Shown: positions 1-9,119 of the stretch, piece by piece
How positions within the stretch are numbered: the stretch's first letter is position 1
Layout: every line of letters begins with the position of its first letter
Position numbers and translations under genes: made by a program
Assembly: GCA_963675995.2 (NCBI GenBank)
Contig: CAXXIY010000002.1
Location: 124,001-188,000, forward strand
Origin: JAAFHB01 sp963675995
Lineage (GTDB): Bacteria; Bacteroidota; Bacteroidia; Bacteroidales; Prolixibacteraceae
Length of the DNA stretch: 64,000 nt
Reading direction: 5' to 3'
Notes under the pieces: model-generated
What the model was told of the DNA's origin: nothing
The model's database searches: none
What the model saw: only the letters and a program-made list of their open reading frames with translations

Positions 1-171
1 AAACAATACACCGGTTCCCACCAGCAAAGCCCCCAGGATTCCAAAAATCAGCAATTGTCGGTTCGGGGAAGCCTGATGTTTTTTTTCGTAATAATTTGTG
101 ATTTGCCGGGCAGTGTCACCGGAGATGATATTGGCACTTACAAGTTCGGGGAGATCTTTAAGTAAGCTCAT
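1..171 (-). CDS. DUF2157 membrane protein, N-terminal part only
   Basis: Only the first 57 codons are inside the window; the gene runs off the left edge. The ATG is at 171 on the minus strand. Residues 1 to about 37 are polar and include a stretch reading ISGDTARQITNYYEKK, followed by a hydrophobic segment (LLIFGILGALLVGTGVLF) that starts the first membrane helix. This N-terminal layout is the one I know from DUF2157 predicted membrane proteins, whose function is not established. A TATATTTG box lies 40 bases upstream. The family call rests on the short N-terminus only. Confidence 0.6.
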   Translation of the reverse strand, partial: MSLLKDLPELVSANIISGDTARQITNYYEKKHQASPNRQLLIFGILGALLVGTGVLF

Positions 172-210
172 ACCGTAATGTTTTTAAATAGGTTAATATC
201 AAAACATAAC

Positions 211-218
211 CAAATATA
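211..218 (-). promoter_or_regulatory. Bacteroidota -7 box ahead of the DUF2157 gene
   Basis: On the minus strand this reads TATATTTG, matching the TAnnTTTG -7 element. It lies about 40 bases ahead of the start at 171. No TTG -33 element is seen at the usual distance. Confidence 0.35.
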
Positions 219-350
219 CGAAATAAATTGGTGTTATTTATGGAATGGAGGGAGAATGCCCTGATTTTGTGAATAAATTATCTTTTATTTCGGTTTGTGA
301 TTTAATAGCCATGCTATTTTGTCTTTAATAGATCGACTCATTATCGGCTA

Positions 351-387
351 AAAAAAAGGCATTGGCAGTTACCCGCCAATGCCTTTT
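351..387 (-). terminator. Terminator after the SusE-like gene
   Basis: GGCATTGGC (358-366) and GCCAATGCC (375-383) form a perfect 9-bp stem with an 8-base loop. The minus strand continues into seven T (351-357), so it serves the leftward susCDE-like operon. A short T run on the plus strand could also allow use in the other direction. Confidence 0.85.
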
Positions 388-416
388 AAATATTCATATC
401 CGAATCAGTGATCCGT

Positions 417-1265
417 TTAGTAAGTGATTACAAGTTTAAAAAGACTCCATCCACCCTGATCAACAGAAGGAGTTAAATTTAAGGTAATCTTATGCAAACA
501 AGCATCAATATCACCTTTACCTACAATTGCTGCGTTGGTATAGGAAGGCAATCCCCAATCTGCCAGGTTTGCAGCATAAATCTGCTTTGGAACGGTGATA
601 AGGCGGGTGGATGGATCAATCGTCATCACAAAATCGCCTCCAAGTTCAGCAAAGTTTTTAAATTTTAAATGGGTTGCATCCACCTTTTCAATGGTGGTGG
701 TGTAGACACCGCCATACCAGTAGTCATCACTAATTGTTGCTGTTCCGACAAATGTATCGATGTATAATGCACATACTGCAGGAAGTTTAAGGATAGGACT
801 GGATCCCGGAAGATTTGTTGGTCCTGAGCCATAAGCTACGCCAAGCGGATTAAATGCGGGATACCATTTGCCATCCTTCATCTGAACATCAAGTCCAAAT
901 TCAAAATAGTCACCAATAAGAATGGCCGATTTTCCAAACAATGTGGCCAGTTCAGCCCCTGTTACAGTATAAGTGGTAGGGAAGGTGGTAACTCCGGTTT
1001 TAAAAGTCTTAATAGCTGTTGAAGCATAATTCCCATTCATTGCAACTACGACTTTTGCATCAGTAGGAAGGTCTTTATAGTAGGAGTCAACAACGATCTT
1101 TCCTGTATAAGGTATACCATCCTGTATCAGTTTCTCCGACGTAGTATCAAAGGTGATCTTCGGGAGAGCTGCTAATTGTACATCCGGCATTCTCAGATCT
1201 GAACTACAGGAACCAAGAAACAGGACGACAAAGAAGAGTATTGATTTTATAATATTTGTTCTCAT
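417..1265 (-). CDS. SusE-like outer membrane lipoprotein of a SusCD locus
   Basis: This 282-residue protein has a lipoprotein signal: a hydrophobic stretch ending in LGSC, with the acylated Cys at residue 20, followed by SSD. It is the third and last gene of a leftward operon, 24 bases after the SusD-like gene, and ends at a strong hairpin terminator. In this position Bacteroidota loci usually encode a surface lipoprotein (SusE/SusF type or another glycan-binding accessory) that helps capture the substrate at the cell surface. I do not recognise a specific binding domain, and no CAZyme or protease motif is visible, so the assignment rests on position and signal peptide. Confidence 0.7.
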   Translation of the reverse strand: MRTNIIKSILFFVVLFLGSCSSDLRMPDVQLAALPKITFDTTSEKLIQDGIPYTGKIVVDSYYKDLPTDAKVVVAMNGNYASTAIKTFKTGVTTFPTTYTVTGAELATLFGKSAILIGDYFEFGLDVQMKDGKWYPAFNPLGVAYGSGPTNLPGSSPILKLPAVCALYIDTFVGTATISDDYWYGGVYTTTIEKVDATHLKFKNFAELGGDFVMTIDPSTRLITVPKQIYAANLADWGLPSYTNAAIVGKGDIDACLHKITLNLTPSVDQGGWSLFKLVITY

Positions 1266-1289
1266 CTTATATAAATTAATTGATTAATA

Positions 1290-2957
1290 TCATTTATCCC
1301 AGAAAACTTTGAAAGTTGAAGGATCTGTCTTTTGCTTTGGAGCGTTTGCATTCTTATTAATTTCTTCGTTTGGCCAAGGCAAGCTCAATGGATAATTCAA
1401 TGAACAACTAACTTTTACAGGAGGAAGTGTACGGTCTGGATCGCCACCTGCAGGAGGAGTCACATAACCACCCGGAGCCATCGTTGTATTGTTGGGGTCA
1501 AAAATAACGGGATAACCTGTTCTACGATAATCCGTATATTGGTCAACATAACTTCCGAAACTCGAAATCCACTTCTGGGTCATAATAATTTCCATCTTCT
1601 TTTCTGCGCTGGCAGCGTCATATAAAGCCAGGATCTTGGTTTTATAAGTTGTTGTTGTTGCAAGTGTAGCGATCGTAGGTACTGTTTGTGTTGATGCTAC
1701 CTTGGAGACAACATAGTCAACCTGCTTGAAGGCCTCAGTAAGCGCTGCACTAAATTTGGCCCTTGCATCACCCGCAATCACACCTGCAGCCAATAGTTCC
1801 GCTTCAATAAATAAACGGTCAGTGTAGGTGAGGAAACGATAAGGTGCAGCACCTGTTCCACTCGTTGCAGTAACTGTAGTTGCATCACCCTGGTCGTAAC
1901 GTCCACCACATGGATAGATTCCATAAACCGAAATTGATTTATCCTGAGAACGATCCCTGTCGGGTCCGTTTGAACCGAAATAAATAGAGGTAAATCCTCC
2001 AACACGGTATTCAAATGCATTACCATCTTTTCCTGTTTGCGTACTATTCAGCTGTTTATAAAAATAGTAAGGGAGACGTGGATCGGATATACCACTGAAT
2101 ATAGGATTAATACCACTAAGGATTTCGAAGAACCAGGGGCTCATATGTGTTGTTTTCTGAGTTGCCTCATAGGTTTCAACATAAGCGGGATTCCTTTCGT
2201 CAGGTGTCCTCTTTGATGTATAAGGGAACACAAAGCTTTGAGTGGTTGCAGAAATTAATTCAGTACTGTTTGCCAATAAAGCAGTGATCTTTGTTCCAAC
2301 AGTATTGTCAACCAGACGTATTTGATTGTACAATTTCAATTTAATCGTGTTGGCTGTCTTGATCCAGCTTGCTGCGGAACCTCCAAAAATAAGGTCATCT
2401 GTTCCTGGATAGATCGCACCAGCAGGTTTTTTCAAATCTGCTATAGCATCATCCAGCATTGTAAATAATTGAGGATAAATAGTTTCGCCCTTGTCGAACT
2501 TTGGATAGAGAATACCCTTGTCTTTCTGATTTGCTTCACTAAATGGAACATCGCCAAAGACATCAACATATTGCGAGTACATATAGGCTTTGATAATTTT
2601 AGCAATCCCAGAATAGTAGGGAGCTTGTTGAGCTGTTGCCTTAATCAGCACTTTCTCAATGTTCATCAAAGTGGTATTATACATTGTCGACCATCCCAGA
2701 TCTGTATAGTATTCATTGCCATCGACACCATAAGCATTCGCCTCCTCACGGGTTGAAAATTGATGAGTATAAACCCCTAAGTCCTGACCAAGACCTGTAC
2801 CAGCTGATAATGATGCTGCCGCATTTTTTTCGATTGTAGGTAATAACATCGACATTGGAACATCTACCGGACTACTCTCATCAGTATTGACGTCGAGCCA
2901 CTTACTGCATCCGGAAAGAAAACCGGAAATAACAAATAATATTAATAACTTTTTCAT
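1290..2957 (-). CDS. SusD/RagB-family nutrient-binding lipoprotein
   Basis: The protein has 555 residues, a signal peptide and a lipobox (LSGC, Cys17) followed by KWLDVNTD, the typical N-terminus of SusD-like proteins of the SusD_2 subgroup. The region around residues 90-150 (MYSQYVDVFGDVPFSEA) matches the TPR-like part of the family. It sits 25 bases downstream of the SusC-like gene in the same leftward operon. SusD proteins cap the SusC barrel on the cell surface and deliver ligand to it. The substrate cannot be read from the sequence: no glycoside hydrolase, lyase or peptidase is linked. Confidence 0.95.
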   Translation of the reverse strand: MKKLLILFVISGFLSGCSKWLDVNTDESSPVDVPMSMLLPTIEKNAAASLSAGTGLGQDLGVYTHQFSTREEANAYGVDGNEYYTDLGWSTMYNTTLMNIEKVLIKATAQQAPYYSGIAKIIKAYMYSQYVDVFGDVPFSEANQKDKGILYPKFDKGETIYPQLFTMLDDAIADLKKPAGAIYPGTDDLIFGGSAASWIKTANTIKLKLYNQIRLVDNTVGTKITALLANSTELISATTQSFVFPYTSKRTPDERNPAYVETYEATQKTTHMSPWFFEILSGINPIFSGISDPRLPYYFYKQLNSTQTGKDGNAFEYRVGGFTSIYFGSNGPDRDRSQDKSISVYGIYPCGGRYDQGDATTVTATSGTGAAPYRFLTYTDRLFIEAELLAAGVIAGDARAKFSAALTEAFKQVDYVVSKVASTQTVPTIATLATTTTYKTKILALYDAASAEKKMEIIMTQKWISSFGSYVDQYTDYRRTGYPVIFDPNNTTMAPGGYVTPPAGGDPDRTLPPVKVSCSLNYPLSLPWPNEEINKNANAPKQKTDPSTFKVFWDK

Positions 2958-2982
2958 TTTAAGTCAATTTAGAAATTAAAAC

Positions 2983-5900
2983 TTAGAAGGACAATTTCAG
3001 GTTGAAACCAAAACGCCTTGAGGAAGGTGCTGCACTCAACTCAATACCTTGTGTTGATGTTGAACCAAAACTGTTTACTTCAGGGTCAAAACGGGTGTAC
3101 TTAGGCACATTAGGTGCAAAATACCATAAGTTATAACCGGAGAAGCTTAATGATGCACTACCAAACGGAGTTCTTGTCAACAGTTTCTGAGGAAGATTGT
3201 AGCCAAAGGTAAACTCCCTGAAACGATAAACTGTACCATCATAAATACTGAAGTTTGTTGTTGCATTGATAGCAAATGAGTTACCGAAGTACAAATCATT
3301 TGTAGTTACAGGTATTGTATTTGGGATTTTGGATCCTGCCTTATCCAGAAGTGGAACTCCCGTATTTGCATCGCCATAATATCCCGGGATTACCCAGGTA
3401 TGCTCACGATCTTCAGTATCGCGTGTAACACCACGACCCAACAACGAGTTAATGGTTACGGAATAGAAATCGCCCCCTTGCCTCCAGTCGAATTGTCCGG
3501 TCAGGAAGAAGTTCTTATAGGTAAATGTGGTATTTAACCCCATTTTGAATTTTGGATTTGGATCGCCCACCATTGTTTCGGTTGGATTAGGGATAAGTAA
3601 ACCAGTTTTTGGATCGATCAGTAAATTACCCTGACCATCTGTATAGTTGGTTGTTCCCCTTAAATAACCAAATGGCATCCCTTTTTCCAAATAAGGAGAA
3701 ATACTTGTCAAAACGCCATTCAACTGGATACGATCTACACCATCAACTAAATCAAGTACTGTGTTTTTGTTGCGCGCAAATGTGATATGGGTTGACCAGG
3801 AGAAATCTTTGGTCTGAATTATCTTTCCGCTTAAATCGATTTCAATACCCTTATTCTGAATCTTTCCAAAATTGGTGTAATAGCTTTGATAACCACTTGA
3901 GTAGGGTAATCCAACTGCCGCGATCTGATTGGTAGAGATTTTGTTGTACCAGGTGAAGTCCAATGCCAGTCTTCTGTTGAAGAACTCTAATTGGGTACCC
4001 ACTTCAATCTCCTCAGTAAACTCTGGCTCCAAATTAGCATTATTACTTGTCGTTGGAACTCCTGCTCTTGCCTGACTATTGAAAGGATCATAAAGATCGT
4101 AAGTGTCTACTAAAGCATAAGGACTGGCATCGCGTCCTACCTTTGCCCAGCCTGCACGAACTTTTCCATAGCTGAAAAAGTCATTTTTAATTTCTAATGC
4201 ATCAGAGAAAATAAATGTACCTGAAGCGGATGGATAGAAGTAACTTCTGTTATTAACCGGAAGGGTGGAAGACCAGTCATTACGACCGGTAACAGTGATA
4301 AATGCATAATTTTTATAACCTAATGTCATATCACCAAATACACCCATCAGCCGGCGCTTACTTGTATTGTCTGCAAGCGTGGTCTGGGTTTTTGTATTCG
4401 CAAGGGTGTAAATATTTGGAACTCCAAGTTCAGAACCTTTCATGGCTGTCCGGGAGGTGTACCTTTGATTCAGGTTATGGCCAACAGACATTTTAAAAGA
4501 GAACTTATCCATAAAGTCTTTTTGTGCAGTAACCACTAAATTTGATTCCAACTCTGCACTTCTGTAAGCATCTGTGGTTAATTGACCTTTTCCGCCTAGT
4601 GCACGAGAACCGATATCGATCACTTCCCGACGGTTGAGTGAGTAGATATTGGTACCTAACTGATAGGAAGCTGAAAGCCATGGAAGAATTTGGTAATCAG
4701 CTCCAATGTTGGCCATTGACCGGTCAACTAAGGTCTTTACAGTATTGTGTTTAAATGCCCATAATGGGTTGTCATACTGTGAATTATTTGTTGAAATAGG
4801 AAGTCCGGTTGCAGTTTCGAAAGGTCGGCCAGCAATATCCCAGTTACGAGCCAGGAACAAGGTTCTTGCAAATGAGGAAGAAGCCCCGTCAACCTGGTTT
4901 TCACCAAACACACTACCGAGCTGGTCAGTATTGGTATAACTAATGTTACCCCTTACATTCAATCCGTTCAATAAGGCAGACGACCCACCCACACTCATAC
5001 TTGAGCGCCGGTAACTTGAATTGGGTACGTATCCTTTTTGATTCATATTCGATACCGTTGTATTATAAGCTGTTTTTCCGTTGCTTCCTGAAATATTGAT
5101 AGAGTTATCGGCAACTAAACCCGTATTAAACAGGTCTTTTACATTGTTTGGATAAGCTTTGTAGGGCACTTTCTTTGTGGAAGAAAACTTGGTTGGATAA
5201 TTGGTTGTCCATAAAGAATTCTCGATTGGAATTGAATCGAGTCCAACAGTTCCGAAAGCTGGTCCCCATGAACCATTTGAATTTGAATAGGCTCCGTTAG
5301 CTCCGGCACCATATTTATTTTGATAATCAGGTAAATTGGCTACAGTCTCAATTGACCAGGAGGAGCTTAACGTAATCTCCATTTTCTTTTTGGCTGTACT
5401 TACACTACCCGATTTGGTTTTGATCATAATTACACCATTCGAAGCACGCGATCCGTAAAGGGCAGCAGCAGCTGAACCTTTTAAAACGGATAAGGAAGCA
5501 ATATCATTTGGATCGAGAGAAGAGAAACCATCTGAATAGGCACCTCCACCCGAAGTTTGAGAACTGGTTGTGACCTGATCATTACTTAATGGCACCCCAT
5601 CAACAATGATAAGGGGTTGGTTCGAACCATAAAATGATGAGTTTCCACGAATATTGATACGGGTTGCAGCACCAGGAGTACCTTGGGAAGTCCGGATATC
5701 AACACCGGCAAGTTTTCCCTGCATCGTTTTCAGGAAGTCCGGATTGGACTTCATCAAACCGTCGCTTGGATCCATCTTTGCAGTTGAATACCCTAATGAC
5801 TTTTCTGAACGCTTAATACCAAAAGCAGTAACTACAACTTCATCAACCGAAATGCTTTCAGGTTTGAGTTTAATTGCGTAATTTGTGGATCCAGTAAGGG

Positions 5901-6153
5901 CTACCTCAGAAGAGGTCATCCCGACAAATGATACAATTAAGGTCGAACTATTCTTGGGAATTTTTAAGGCAAACTTCCCTTCCATATCGGTGATAGTTCC
6001 AAGTGTAGTTCCCTTAACGACGACTGAAGCTCCCGGAACGGTGCTTCCGTCTTCGCTGGAAGTCACAACACCGGTGATCTCCCTGGTCTGTGCAAAAACC
6101 ACCTGCAATCCTATGAACCCTAGAAAAGCAAGCAACAGCGAAATTTTCTTCAT
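2983..6153 (-). CDS. SusC/RagA-family TonB-linked outer membrane transporter
   Basis: This 1056-residue protein begins with a signal peptide cleaved near residue 21 (VVFA-Q). A carboxypeptidase-regulatory-like beta-sandwich follows (about 24-100), then a segment containing DEVVVTAFG near residue 105, a TonB plug (about 115-250, with IIVDGVPLS) and a large beta-barrel ending in the C-terminal aromatic motif NLKLSF. SusC proteins import oligomers across the outer membrane with energy from TonB-ExbBD, with the SusD lipoprotein as lid. It is the first gene of the operon, has a leader of about 200 bases, and a good Bacteroidota promoter lies at 6365-6394. No anti-sigma/sigma or hybrid two-component regulator is adjacent. 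Confidence 0.97.
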   Translation of the reverse strand: MKKISLLLAFLGFIGLQVVFAQTREITGVVTSSEDGSTVPGASVVVKGTTLGTITDMEGKFALKIPKNSSTLIVSFVGMTSSEVALTGSTNYAIKLKPESISVDEVVVTAFGIKRSEKSLGYSTAKMDPSDGLMKSNPDFLKTMQGKLAGVDIRTSQGTPGAATRINIRGNSSFYGSNQPLIIVDGVPLSNDQVTTSSQTSGGGAYSDGFSSLDPNDIASLSVLKGSAAAALYGSRASNGVIMIKTKSGSVSTAKKKMEITLSSSWSIETVANLPDYQNKYGAGANGAYSNSNGSWGPAFGTVGLDSIPIENSLWTTNYPTKFSSTKKVPYKAYPNNVKDLFNTGLVADNSINISGSNGKTAYNTTVSNMNQKGYVPNSSYRRSSMSVGGSSALLNGLNVRGNISYTNTDQLGSVFGENQVDGASSSFARTLFLARNWDIAGRPFETATGLPISTNNSQYDNPLWAFKHNTVKTLVDRSMANIGADYQILPWLSASYQLGTNIYSLNRREVIDIGSRALGGKGQLTTDAYRSAELESNLVVTAQKDFMDKFSFKMSVGHNLNQRYTSRTAMKGSELGVPNIYTLANTKTQTTLADNTSKRRLMGVFGDMTLGYKNYAFITVTGRNDWSSTLPVNNRSYFYPSASGTFIFSDALEIKNDFFSYGKVRAGWAKVGRDASPYALVDTYDLYDPFNSQARAGVPTTSNNANLEPEFTEEIEVGTQLEFFNRRLALDFTWYNKISTNQIAAVGLPYSSGYQSYYTNFGKIQNKGIEIDLSGKIIQTKDFSWSTHITFARNKNTVLDLVDGVDRIQLNGVLTSISPYLEKGMPFGYLRGTTNYTDGQGNLLIDPKTGLLIPNPTETMVGDPNPKFKMGLNTTFTYKNFFLTGQFDWRQGGDFYSVTINSLLGRGVTRDTEDREHTWVIPGYYGDANTGVPLLDKAGSKIPNTIPVTTNDLYFGNSFAINATTNFSIYDGTVYRFREFTFGYNLPQKLLTRTPFGSASLSFSGYNLWYFAPNVPKYTRFDPEVNSFGSTSTQGIELSAAPSSRRFGFNLKLSF

Positions 6154-6559
6154 AGACTAAAATTTAATGTTAAACAAATTATAAAATATTGATATCAATT
6201 AACAATTGGGTGAAAGTTTTACTTAGCTACAGTTATAGTATAACCCAGTAAAAATGATTCTTTGCATTTCAGAGCTCCGCCAAGCTCTATGTATGCCTCA
6301 ATGGCAAAGTTTATTGCAAACTGTTAACAAAGATCACAAAGTTGTTAAAAATTGTTATCTGTTGCAAATATATTTAAAGAAAAATATTCTGCAATATTTT
6401 TGAGGCGGGTTATAAATATCTATATATTGTAATAAACTGATATTTATCATGTTTGTAGAAATCAGACATTTGACGGAGATGTCTATTTGATTAAATATCT
6501 GAATAATAGTGATGCGCAGTTATTCCGGTAAAAGCTAGTGTAGAATGAATAAAAATTAT
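6154..6559. other. Intergenic region: susC leader and promoter
   Basis: These 406 bases contain no supported gene. They hold the susC-like leader (AT-rich, with a 6-bp hairpin AGAGCT/AGCTCT at 6271-6288), the promoter at 6365-6394, and a small inverted repeat AGACAT/ATGTCT at 6464-6484. A minus-strand open stretch at 6219-6323 has no start codon. Confidence 0.6.
6365..6394 (-). promoter_or_regulatory. Promoter of the susCDE-like operon
   Basis: On the minus strand TTG (6394-6392), a 19-base spacer and TATATTTG (6372-6365) fit the Bacteroidota -33/-7 promoter. The same TTG-N19-TAnnTTTG layout occurs at rpmH and at the FkbM gene. It predicts a leader of roughly 200 bases. Confidence 0.55.
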
Positions 6560-7360
6560 TTATAGAATGTTAAATAATTGGGTGAGGTCAGAGACCATTA
6601 TCGTTTGAATACGATTATTTTCATTTATTTTTAGCTTTGATTCCGAAAAATAGGGGGTAGGAATTATAATATCGTTTAAATTATGAAAGTTTGATATTAA
6701 AAACATACCTTCCTCTCCGGAGAGACCTATTTTGGGATTATAAAAAATCTGATCGATCCCAAAGTTTCTCGCCCCTATAATATCAGCATCCCACGAGTCT
6801 CCGATCATCAGGGAGCTTTTTTTCGGAGCATTCATCGACTTAAGTGCGTGTTCGAAGATTTTTCTGCCCGGTTTTTGTGCCCCCACCTCTTCAGAAATGA
6901 AAATTTTACGGAAATATTGCGAAAGTTCCGATTTTTTTAATTTTTCATATTGAACCTCTTTGAATCCATTCGTAATTATGGCTACCTCATATCTGCCATG
7001 AAGGTAATCCAGCACTTTTCGGGCTCCGTCAACGAGTTTGGTTTGAAAGGGCATCTCTGCCAGATAGGCATCATTGACAACTTCACCTCCAATGTTTACA
7101 GGTGTTCCATGTTTCTCGAATGACTCATCAAACCGCTGTTTACTCAGAATCTTTTTGGGCATCAATCCCTGGCGGTAAAGCTCCCATAGCTTTTCGTTTA
7201 CTTCAGCATAGATTCCGAAAAATGTTTCATACGAACCAATCTGTTCCAGCAGCCGGAGCTTGTCAAGAGCAATATATAATGCATCAAATGAATTGGAATT
7301 GAAATCCCATAGCGTATTATCGAGATCAAAGAACAGGTGGGTATATTTCTTTAAGGGCAT
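6560..7360 (-). CDS. yjjG: Noncanonical pyrimidine nucleotidase, YjjG family (HAD)
   Basis: A HAD-superfamily phosphatase of 266 residues that removes phosphate from nucleoside monophosphates and is thought to clean up non-canonical pyrimidine nucleotides. Motif I is FDLDNT with the nucleophile Asp12 and Asp14; motif II ITNG, motif III lysine in QKPGRKIF and motif IV IGDSWDAD are all present. I start it at the ATG at 7360 (MPLKKYTH), which matches the family N-terminus. The frame is open to 7402, but those 14 extra codons run into a REP-like repeat. The C-terminus extends about 25 residues beyond the HAD core. Confidence 0.88.
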   Translation of the reverse strand: MPLKKYTHLFFDLDNTLWDFNSNSFDALYIALDKLRLLEQIGSYETFFGIYAEVNEKLWELYRQGLMPKKILSKQRFDESFEKHGTPVNIGGEVVNDAYLAEMPFQTKLVDGARKVLDYLHGRYEVAIITNGFKEVQYEKLKKSELSQYFRKIFISEEVGAQKPGRKIFEHALKSMNAPKKSSLMIGDSWDADIIGARNFGIDQIFYNPKIGLSGEEGMFLISNFHNLNDIIIPTPYFSESKLKINENNRIQTIMVSDLTQLFNIL

Positions 7361-7386
7361 TGAATGAATGTTGGTTGTAGAATTAA

Positions 7387-7492
7387 ATCGGGCATTGCCC
7401 AATGGTTTTTTACGCCCTTTCAGGGCTCATGAATGACGATTTTTATTTTTTCCCACAATGGGTTAATGTATCAACATTGGGCAATGCCCGAT
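7387..7492. repeat. REP-like inverted-repeat element
   Basis: A perfect 18-bp inverted repeat (7387-7404 and 7475-7492, core GGGCATTGCCC) encloses about 70 bases containing two more hairpins: GCCCT/AGGGC at 7414-7426 and CCC..GGG at 7452-7462. Each outer arm is itself nearly palindromic. It lies between rsmI and yjjG. The pattern resembles non-coding REP/MITE-like elements of Bacteroidota genomes; copy number cannot be judged from one window. Confidence 0.6.
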
Positions 7493-7572
7493 GATCATGT
7501 TCAGGAAACCCTGCTAAATTTTGAAGGGGCGCAAACAGTACGTTCCCATGTGTACAAAAAAACTTCAGATCC

Positions 7573-8289
7573 TTAATTCTTATCAACATCTTCATCCTCA
7601 TTCCCGCTTATTTTTGTATCTGGTTTACCTTCCAGAACAATTACAATTTCACCTTTGACTGTTTTAGATTGAAAGTGAACCAAAACTTCTTCTACTGTAC
7701 CCCGAAAATTCTCCTCAAAGAGTTTTGTGAGTTCGCGAGATACCGACACCCGTCTGTCGGGGCCAAAATATTCAGAAAACTGCTCCAGCGCTTTCACCAG
7801 CCGGTAGGGAGATTCATAGAAAATCATTGTCCGGGTCTCATCAGTTAATTCCTTCAGCTTCTTTTGCCTCCCCTTCTTTTGAGGTAAAAATCCTTCGAAG
7901 CAGAAGCGGTCACTCGGAAATCCTGAATTGACCAAAGCAGGTACAAAAGCGGTGGCTCCGGGGAGACACTCCACCTCAACACCCATATTCAGACAGGTCC
8001 GGGTAAGCAAAAACCCAGGATCTGATATTGAAGGTGTGCCTGCATCAGAGATCAGTGCAATATTATTGCCAGCAAGTATTTGTTCTGCAATACGTTCTAC
8101 AGTCCGGTGTTCGTTGAATTTGTGGTGCGAGGTGAGGCGTGTGGCAATATTATAATGCTTGAGTAAAACGGCAGAGGTACGTGTATCTTCGGCAAGAATA
8201 AGATCGGCTTCCTTCAATATTCTTAAAGACCTTAGGGTGATATCCTCAAGATTTCCTATCGGTGTTGGTACAATATACAATTTCCCCAT
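7573..8289 (-). CDS. rsmI: 16S rRNA (cytidine-1402-2'-O)-methyltransferase RsmI
   Basis: This 238-residue member of the tetrapyrrole-methylase fold uses SAM to methylate the 2'-OH of C1402 in the decoding centre of 16S rRNA. The N-terminus (LYIVPTPIGNLEDITLR), the EDTRTS motif near residue 35, the glycine-rich SDAGTPSISDPG and the GFPSDRF segment are characteristic. The length is slightly shorter than the E. coli enzyme, with an acidic, low-complexity C-terminal tail. Its start is 3 bases from the end of the upstream unknown gene, so the two are likely co-transcribed. Confidence 0.95.
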   Translation of the reverse strand: MGKLYIVPTPIGNLEDITLRSLRILKEADLILAEDTRTSAVLLKHYNIATRLTSHHKFNEHRTVERIAEQILAGNNIALISDAGTPSISDPGFLLTRTCLNMGVEVECLPGATAFVPALVNSGFPSDRFCFEGFLPQKKGRQKKLKELTDETRTMIFYESPYRLVKALEQFSEYFGPDRRVSVSRELTKLFEENFRGTVEEVLVHFQSKTVKGEIVIVLEGKPDTKISGNEDEDVDKN

Positions 8290-8292
8290 TCC

Positions 8293-9054
8293 CTATTTTG
8301 TAAAGCGGCGTTTAACTAAAACCAGAAATTTTTCACTTGCCTCCGATTTATGCCATTTGAAATTCATCTTTAAATAATTGACTGCCTCATGAATCGTGTT
8401 CAGCTGATTGATGGCTGCGACTGCTGTCTCGAACTTTAAACTGTTATTCTCAAATAATTCTCGAATAAAAAGAACCCGGTCATTAATACCAATGCCATCC
8501 CAGATATTTTTGATGGGTATAATCTGATATCCCGATTCACTTCTATCCTTTGAAAGTATATCATTAACCATTTGCTGAGATTCCCCAATTTCCTCTCGCT
8601 GTGGCTTTTTCTCATCATTAGTCTGTTCGGAAGGCAATTCCTCTTGCAGTTCATTGATGACCGGATTATTCTCTTTCTCGATGACAGCTGTTTCATGAAT
8701 TTCAGATGTTTCGGGGATAGCAGAAACAGTTGCTAATTCAATATTTATAAGCGCTGGCGGAGTAACATGATCGGCTTCATTCTCTCGCGATTCAGCCTGT
8801 TCCGTCTGATTATGAAGGAATTCGTTAACTTGCGGATTTGGTTTATCCGCAGATATCGAGGCTATTGGATGCTGATCGGTCGTGTCTGTCAGTTTTTGAA
8901 GTAACTCAAGCTGTCGAATCAGCGCCTTTGCCCGAACCAGGGCCAATTCAACTTCATCGGATGAAGGGAGTGATTCCATGGTGAATTCATCTGTAATCCC
9001 CTGAAGATGTGCGATATCACCCTTTATTAATCTCAAAAGAGTTTTTGTTTCCAT
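8293..9054 (-). CDS. Conserved unknown protein, co-transcribed with rsmI
   Basis: A 253-residue protein that I cannot assign a function. The N-terminal 70 residues look helical and charged, the middle (about 70-170) is a low-complexity linker rich in Glu, Asn and Gln, and the C-terminal 75 residues are the most ordered part (GIGINDRVLFIRELF, later NYLKMNFKWHKS). That C-terminal block looks like a conserved helical domain found in Bacteroidota unknown proteins (recollection, not a search). No signal peptide or membrane segment is visible. It is divergent from tdk, with 65 bases between the starts. Confidence 0.7.
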   Translation of the reverse strand: METKTLLRLIKGDIAHLQGITDEFTMESLPSSDEVELALVRAKALIRQLELLQKLTDTTDQHPIASISADKPNPQVNEFLHNQTEQAESRENEADHVTPPALINIELATVSAIPETSEIHETAVIEKENNPVINELQEELPSEQTNDEKKPQREEIGESQQMVNDILSKDRSESGYQIIPIKNIWDGIGINDRVLFIRELFENNSLKFETAVAAINQLNTIHEAVNYLKMNFKWHKSEASEKFLVLVKRRFTK

Positions 9055-9097
9055 TGATCTTATTTTTTCGAAAGTAAAAATACAAAAACCAGTTGAT

Positions 9098-9115
9098 TAA
9101 ATTTGGTTATTTTTG
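9098..9115 (+). promoter_or_regulatory. Two overlapping-region -7 boxes before tdk
   Basis: TAAATTTG (9098-9105) and TATTTTTG (9108-9115) both match TAnnTTTG and lie just before the tdk ATG at 9120. Either would give a very short or absent leader. No clear -33 TTG is present at the right distance. Confidence 0.4.
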
Positions 9116-9119
9116 CTCT

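Noticed and set aside
6219..6323. A protein-like 34-codon open stretch on the minus strand in the susC leader (ends LLGYTITVAK)
   Set aside because: It follows an in-frame stop and has no ATG, GTG or TTG start inside, and lies within the expected 5' leader. Composition alone is not enough.
6464..6484. Inverted repeat AGACAT/ATGTCT as an operator
   Set aside because: A 6-bp arm with a 9-base spacer is expected by chance in this much sequence; no link to a promoter.
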